A stretch of DNA of 64,000 bases from Whitmania pigra (taxonomy: Eukaryota > Annelida > Clitellata > Hirudinida > Haemopidae). Below are positions 56,991 through 64,000 of this stretch, in pieces; within the stretch, counting starts at the first letter, position 1; each line of letters begins with the position of its first letter. Below the pieces are notes generated by a model that made no database searches, was not told the origin of the DNA, and was given only the letters and a program-made list of their open reading frames with translations. The stretch lies in NCBI GenBank assembly GCA_021613335.1, contig JAJTWR010000263.1, positions 2,504,001-2,568,000 of the forward strand, written 5' to 3'. A program made the translations under genes and the position numbers.

Positions 56991-59900
56991 TCAGAATAAT
57001 GTAATGGAAAGGCTGATGATCTGGAAAGGATTGAACAGCACTTCAATGATGGTTGAATCACCACTCCTAACAACAGGAATCTCGTTCGTTTCTTCTTCCA
57101 GGAGATTACAACTGATCAAAAAATAACTATTAAATTAACCGATTAAAAATAACTATTACATAATCTGATTAAAAATAACTATTACATTAACTGATTAAAA
57201 AATCCAAGTTAATAGCAATAAAATAACCATTTTATGGACTTCAATCCAAAGTTGAAGGTAACTTCAGTGGAGGCCTGTCCTCCGAAGGATTCGAACAAGC
57301 GAATGATGCACTTCTTACTGTCATATTCAGACTGAAATGTCATGCTAATGCATACATTTAAGCAACAACAACAACAATAACAATAATAATAATAATAAAA
57401 ATACTAGCAGCAACAAAATGTAGAGAATAATAGTCAGACCAACCATCTTGAATGCTTCCAAAATGGCAGACTGATTGCTGATGCTAATGAAACTTTGAGA
57501 TGTGATGTCATCTTTAACACCATAAATGTTGCTGATCAGGAGAGGGTTGTTAAGGTTGTATGACGATTGGATGACTTCTGCCTGCTGAAAAGATCCTACG
57601 TAAGAAATGTCAAACACTTACAAATGTGTTTCTGGCTAGAAATAATTGCCCAACTTAATAACAAACAAAATACTGATGAAGAGAGACAAATGTAGATCAT
57701 TATTATTATTATTGCTATTTTAATTATTAATTGTTAATATTAATTATTATTGCTTGATGAATTTTATGCTTGCGACCTGAGTGAGGCATAACAGCATAAG
57801 TAAATTCATGTTTTCCCATATCAGCACTTTCGTCAGGGCATTTTGAAGACCTCAGCCTGCAAATTTGTTTTGCAATTTGTGGCTAATTTGTTTTAGTTTG
57901 TTCAAAGTTTATAACGAAAGATTAAAAAATATAAATTACAATATAGGATAAAAATTGAAACATTCTATAAAAATTCTGAAACATTACAAAAGAAATTACA
58001 GTGAAAGACGAAGCTTGTTGTCGATGCACGACCAACCATATTTTGAGTCATTCAGGATGGCAACTCCAAAATTAAACTCAGAACAATCGGCCCACTTGTG
58101 ACCACAAACCTGTGAATTCAATGAATGTTTAATGCGATGAAAACTGTTATCAACTCGTTTGGATTTCTGATCAAACAAAATTTGTTCTTATAGATAAACT
58201 TCATGAATGAAATTGTAAATAATAATCAGCTACAAATCACACTATCACATTCAATTAAAAGCTTTCAGAATTAATGCTTATGAATGCAACGACTACTTTC
58301 AAATTGCAGACAGAAGATTAAATGAAAAAGAAGGCCAATACTAAATTCTTCGTTTAATACTTTATTTTATTTTATTTTTATTCTTAGTTAAATACTTTAT
58401 TTTATTTTTATTCTTAGTTAAATACTTTATTTTATTTTTAAATACTTCAAACTTAGCAGAATCCCAGGAAGTGTTGAAATGAGTTGGTCGTTCGATGTGA
58501 CCAAATTGTATCTCGTACGTCACTCGCCCGCTCAGAATGTTCAGAGGGAATTCCACTTTCAGGAACTTGTGACTTTCAGCCCAATCAACCTTTGACAATT
58601 GTCGAATGATTTGATTTAGTAATCCTAATTAGCATTATTATTATTATTTTTATTGACTTTAATATAATAGTTATGATTATAATTTATGCTTTAATTATAT
58701 TTGCATAGCACCTGCTGACCTGCGTCTTAAACTTTACAAAAGGACAATGTGCATCAAGAATTATCATCTGCTTCAACAGACTTTCCTTTCCAATTTTATA
58801 TGACACCTTCAAAGATGATTCATCAAATCATTAACATCAAATTTATTAACAATCTAAATTTGGGATATATTTCTTGTGACAAATGATGCTAATTGTAATT
58901 AGAATATATTACATATAACATATATTATGTTAATTATATTTAAGACGTAACTCTCTTAACAACTACCAACTTCAAGGGAAACCCTTAAAGGTCCATTTTC
59001 AATAATCTTGGCTTTAGAAGTTGCATTGTTTTGAGGCTGCCTATTAAAATCAAGTTAAAATCAAGGTATTCAAGTCTAAAAGCCATGGAAAACAATGTCA
59101 ACGATGAAGCACGAAGTAGTTCTCACTGAGTCTCAAGGTGGTAGTCCATCACGTCCCACGCGTCCCAGTACAGGGGTACGTCATCAAAGAGCAATAACTG
59201 GTTTCCATGACAACCGCTTTTAATGGCATTCCTTAAAATATATCAATCGACCAGTTACTTTCAGAAGCTCAGAAGCACTTAATGATATGATATGCTTCTT
59301 AGTTAAAGTCAGGATGTACTACTCCAAATGACCAAAGAACTCAACCATCACGCTGTAATGTCACATCACATCCACGCTCGGACAACAATCAGAAACACGA
59401 ACTTCTTGTTCTTGTCGCTGACAACATGAAGCTCCAGAAGATGGCCTATATCACTAAACACAGCACTGATCAAACCATTCTTCATCAGATATTTCTGGTC
59501 TTCAATCTGAAGTCACATATATTTTAAGAACATTTTACAAAGTAATAAGAACAATCTAAAATTAAAATTTAAAAAACAAAAATAAAGTGAAGACATTAAC
59601 CTCTTCAATAGAGCATGTTTCGAAGGGTGCAATCTCATCTGATCCTATGCAACTGTAGCCAAGACTGGGTAGGCTAATGAGAGCTACAATTAGAATAAGT
59701 ACATTTAACAATTAAATGATAACCAACAACCATTGTCACCAAAATATCAGAATCATTTTTGTAATAAAAAAACTACACAGGGAATCAGTAACAAATTTAT
59801 ATTATTGATTATAGCATTAACCCTAGCATTATTCATTATTTAAATTACTTCTACCAATGAATGTATTATTCAGGAATCGTAAAAACATCGCAAACCAAGA

Positions 59901-62900
59901 ATATTTCCATCCACGAGCTCCTGTGTGGTCCCCTTCAGAAAGGCAAACCCACCAAGTTGACCTTTGCTGACCTCGATGCACTCCTTTCTGCTCCAACTCA
60001 GAGGGTTGAAAACAACTAAGGAGCTCACCTAGATGTTGTAATTTTTTGAAATGTCTGATGATGTTGTAATTAGTTAATATTTCTGATGATGTTGGAATTA
60101 GTTAATATTTTTGATGATGTTGTAATTTGTTAATATTTCTGACGATGTTGTAATTTGTTAATATTTCTGATGATGTTGTAATTTGTTAATATTTCTGATG
60201 ATGATGCTTTGATGTCATCACCAGAAGTTAGTGTTTATGTAATAAACAGTTAAAAATAGGCATGTCAATATAGTAGTCAATTTATTTACAGGTAAACACC
60301 TGGTTATTAACCATAAAAATATAAAAAAAAAAGAAGAAACAAACTCCAACCTCAGTCTCATTCATTCCGAATAAATTTTTGAAAAACTTGTCAAGTAATT
60401 TTGAACCTGAATTCATGATGTCTGAAATGATGACATTATTTATAAGCTGTTATTATGAAACATAATTAAAAATAAACATGAATGCACAAATCAAACCATT
60501 GTAATATTCATGGACATCTTCATAAACCTGAAATACAACAGCAACAATATCTAATATCATTCTCCACAATGTGCCAACTAATGGATCTTTTAAGAACTAG
60601 TGATCATAGTAGCAGCATATTTTAAGATGAGAGAGTGATAGTTTGAATGTTACAAAAATTTATAGCACAAGTTCATAGTAAAATAGTATATTGGATTTAG
60701 AACAATAAACAATTTTATTTAAAACAAATCAATAAATAACGAATAAATAGCCAACTGCACGGATGGATGTGCCTGGGAGAACATCATGGAACTGGTTGAG
60801 TAGCAACAACTTCCACAGCCTCTCAATTTCTGAAATTATTGGAAATTCAATTATTAACTGAATTTGATCACTAATAATTAATTATTAATTCAATATAACA
60901 TTGATATTATTAAAAGTTGAAAATTGTCATTTTCAAGAAGATAGCAAAACCAAAGTAACAACTTAGAACTGATTTCTTACATGGGAATGAAAGCAACTAG
61001 TTAAATAATAACAAACCTGCTTTGTTTTATAATAAATATTAATGAATCTTAACGTAAAGGTTCTAAAAAAATAAATTAAATATTTAAATAATTCTTTCAT
61101 CGCCATAAAAACAAAGAAATTAGAAATAACGACCAGTTGTCTACGAAACCATGGAAACGAAATGGTAGTGATAAATTGAGTGCTTCACCTTCGTGCTCCT
61201 TTTCCTCTTTCATCTTTCCTCGGAGAGCAGACGACAAACAGGCAAGCAGCTCCACATTCCGAAGCAGGATTTCACACAACCTGTTGCTTTTTTTTACCTG
61301 TGGTTGCATCATACTGCTCATGTTTAGGAGCTTATCTTAAGAATGTATCATTATCATAAAAAGTCACCATTAAAAAAGTAATTAATGTTAATAATGTTAT
61401 TATTATTACATTACTAATTTTTACATTATTAATACATTACTAATATTAGTAATTATTTGTGAGAAATTGACTAATGGTTCTTCACTAAAATTTATATTTA
61501 AATTAAGTCTAACAACTGAATAATACAAGCTACGAATAATGTTAAATTAAACGAATCACCTGTGCTTGGGTTGTGTAAGTGCCATTGTGGAGCTCGAGGA
61601 ACAACTCCCCCTTCCAGCTGCAAAAGTTTCCTTTGGAACTTTGTTTCTCCACTCTCAAGAAGAACTCGTCAAGGTTTGAAAAGAGAACCCTTTACAAAGT
61701 TTTTATGATAAACATTCTAGAAATACTAATTAATATTTATTAGTTCATATGAATTGCTGTTTATTGGTTCATTGAAATTATCATAAAAGCAATTATTGAG
61801 AAGTGATCATCCAGTTGTAAAATGATGCACTTTAGCGTGTACCGATGGCATTGGTGAGAAGCTAAATAAAGAATAAAGTAATCTAATTAATATGCAAATG
61901 TACTTGAATCAAAATGCATTATAAATAAAATGCAGGAAACACGACTGTTTACCTTGGCAGTCCGTCAACATCCCTCATTCTCTCCAACTTGTGAAGCATG
62001 TCCTCACTGAAATAAGACAACAATCCACCTTTTCACTTTAAAGGCAATTTATGACCCAATGTAAATACATGATTTCATGTCTAATATCAGCAATAACATG
62101 TTGTCATAATAATGCATTATTAATTCATATAAAGGCACTCTAAAGTTCGTTGTTCAGTTTGGGTTGATTGATTGATCGACTGAATAGATCAATTGATTGA
62201 TTGACTGATTGTTGGGACATCAACTGCATGAACTCACGTCGGTCCCTGACCACCATCTCCGAAACCAAAGAGGAAGAGAGAACAATCACTTCTTCCTTTG
62301 TCTTGAAAGTTCCTTGATGACTTTAGGAGCTGTGAATTAAACATCATCAGTAAATCTTGTAACTAAATGGTTCTTTTATAATTAAATCAATTAAATAAAC
62401 CAATTATTATTTTTTAACCAATCAAAGCTCAAGAAACCTCAGATGGTTCGCAAGTCATGTTGTAAGAATCACCAGGCGGGAAATGGGTGAGGATTCTGCT
62501 GTCATCGATTCCATGCCACCAGAAAGTGTGGTGCTGGAAGGAAAGATCAGTTGACACGTGTTATATTAAACTAGATTATATTAAATTATATTATGTTAAA
62601 TTATATTACATTAAATTATATTATGTTATGACTTCTTAGAATTAAAATAGCTGTTCAACAGTCACTTCATATGAACACTCTTCATTAACATAAGAGATAA
62701 CTTCTATATTTACATGAAACATTACAATTTAAATATTTGCATTAAAATTAAATTAAGAAACAAAACAATAATAAAATAAAAATCTGAACTGCAAAGAGAA
62801 ACAAGCACAACACAAGATCTAACAGGAAATTTGTTGACCAAACTCCAGGACATCTTCTCACTAACAAATCTGTTCATTCCACAGAGCTTCATTATTTGGG

Positions 62901-63712
62901 GCAGTTGAGCAGAATATCCAAATGTATCGGGAAGCCAAAACTGCAGAAAGAAGAAATTTAAAAGCAAATTAAATATAAATAAATTCATATTTATCAAACG
63001 AAACATAGAATTTCTGCTAAAATTCCAGAAGATTTTGGGTATGTACTTAAGTTGTGTATAACACGAAATAATGCTAAATATGTTAAATTGTTAAATCACA
63101 ACCATGTACAACATAAAATATCACTTAACTTGTTGTCTAACATTAAATTTAAAAAAAATTTTGACAGAAAATTACCTCAGAACACTTTATTCCAAATTCT
63201 TGCTTGAAAAACTTCTGCCCAATCAGAAACTGCCTTACAAGCGATTCTCCAGACGGAATGTTACAATCCTTTTCATTGGATTAGTAAATAAGAAGAAATT
63301 AAGAAAAATTCATTTGAAACAAAAATCATAACTTTCTGTTCACCATTTCAACCCATGTTCCTCCAACTGGTAGAAATCTTCCTTCTTTTACTTTAACTTT
63401 CAATCGTTCAAACAACTGAGGATAGCTCTGTTTCACCCATTCATATTGTTGAGCCTTGTTTATTAGAAACAGAATCAAAGTTTTAATTTATCGTGCAATT
63501 ACACTTCAATTCGTTTAATTTCTTGTTGTTTACAAATCAAGTCATCATATTAAGACATCAACAAATTGTGAAGCAAAAACTTGTTCAACTCAAACGAATT
63601 CTGAAGACCGACCTGTGAACAAGCAAAGAGGAATTGAGGAAATTCTTCCATCAATTGCAAAACTGATGAGAAACTCCGGGCACATTTCCTCTTTGTCTCT
63701 CTGTATGGCCAC
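56991..63712 (-). CDS. MAN2C1: Alpha-mannosidase class 2C member 1 (5' partial)
   Basis: Cytosolic GH38 alpha-mannosidase that trims free oligomannosides released from the ER. Roughly 25 short minus-strand exons; firm ones include 63613-63712 ([16 protein letters not shown]), ~63345-63455 ([17 protein letters not shown]), ~63190-63275 ([17 protein letters not shown]), ~62820-62940 ([17 protein letters not shown], holding the nucleophile Asp), 62437-62535 (PPGDSYNM), 62237-62331 ([10 protein letters not shown]), ~61562-61690 ([14 protein letters not shown]), ~60750-60832 ([13 protein letters not shown]), ~59886-60027 (VVFNPLSW), 59129-59232 ([20 protein letters not shown]), 58446-58589 ([19 protein letters not shown]), 58000-58109, 57777-57856 ([11 protein letters not shown]), 57444-57595, 57240-57331 and 56991-57111. 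The C-terminal [11 protein letters not shown] closes the protein. The exon with the metal-binding HxD just before AWLW is not visible, so the N-terminal third lies right of the window. Confidence 0.94.
57120..57205. repeat. Tandem repeat in a MAN2C1 intron
   Basis: Three copies of a ~27-base unit with AAAAATAACTATTA and CTGATT. Confidence 0.75.
58350..58445. repeat. Tandem repeat abutting a MAN2C1 exon
   Basis: Three copies of a ~32-base unit (TTTATTTTTATTCTTAGTTA core) directly after the donor of the 58446-58589 exon on the transcript. Confidence 0.8.
60035..60215. repeat. Tandem repeat in a MAN2C1 intron
   Basis: About six copies of a ~29-base unit containing TGATGATGTTGTAATT and GTTAATATTTC. 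Confidence 0.85.
62560..62640. repeat. AT-rich repeat in a MAN2C1 intron
   Basis: Five copies of a TTAAATTATATTATG-like unit. Confidence 0.75.
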
Positions 63713-64000
63713 AACCACGCTATGTGGAAAACAAAATGGGCTGACTGGCACCAACATACGTAGAATTAAATATTCAAATAGCTACCAATCTAAATACAGC
63801 GGTGAATCATTTATTTCAACATTTTGCTTTAACTTTTATTGAGCCGAATTTATTGAAAGAACAAAATGTTTTATTGCAGAACTCAAGCAGAAAATAAAAT
63901 TATAATTATATTGCCTCAGTTTTAAGGCAACATTCATCCCGCTATCTGGATTGCCCACGTCATTTTCAAACATTAGTTAAAATCTATGGTAAATTATTAC
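63713..64000. other. Right edge, MAN2C1 intron
   Basis: Upstream of the last visible exon of MAN2C1; it should be intron. No exon with the HxD motif was found here. Confidence 0.4.

Noticed and set aside
1..64000. CRISPR arrays, operons, bacterial insertion sequences or riboswitches
   Set aside because: The DNA is eukaryotic, with spliced animal genes; the repeats are microsatellites, tandem repeats and retroelements.

Overview
The window is AT-rich animal nuclear DNA. Genes are broken into many short exons with clean GT-AG junctions, the introns are mostly 50-1000 bases, and microsatellites and decayed non-LTR retrotransposons are common. Gene content (Cbl, GPS2, NOS1AP, DAG lipase, two-pore K+ channel, enkurin) marks a ciliated metazoan, most likely an invertebrate. 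I cannot place it more precisely. Exon coordinates are read from splice signals, reading-phase continuity and remembered family sequences; no alignment was run.

Layout: ARMC8 (+, 5' end outside the window) converges on a Cbl E3 ligase (-). Cbl sits head to head with GPS2 (+), which has a dead LINE in one intron. Next come a second LINE remnant of R2-like type, a possible small novel gene, and the PRA1 Rab acceptor (+). A long minus-strand gene follows for a ~1000-residue membrane protein with 13 EB/EGF-like modules, a SEA-like region and one EGF. After a gene-poor AT-rich stretch there are two tandem copies of a two-domain beta-trefoil (ricin-B-type lectin fold) gene (+). Enkurin (-) and diacylglycerol lipase (+) form a second head-to-head pair. 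A two-pore K+ channel (+) with an abnormal first selectivity filter comes next, then a cluster of small unrecognised genes, a NOS1AP/CAPON adaptor (+) packed with ATC/GAT microsatellites, USP16/45 deubiquitinase (+), an intronless protein kinase (+) and alpha-mannosidase 2C1 (-, 5' end outside the window).

The genes do not form one pathway. Several concern ubiquitin (Cbl, USP16/45, and ARMC8 as a GID/CTLH E3 subunit) and membrane or lipid signalling (DAGL, K2P, PRA1, NOS1AP), but this looks like ordinary eukaryotic neighbourhood mixing. The points most worth a second look are the K2P channel filter, the EB/SEA receptor, the twin beta-trefoil genes, the complementary repeat tracts inside NOS1AP, a TTAA-flanked inverted-repeat element, and several small unnamed genes.
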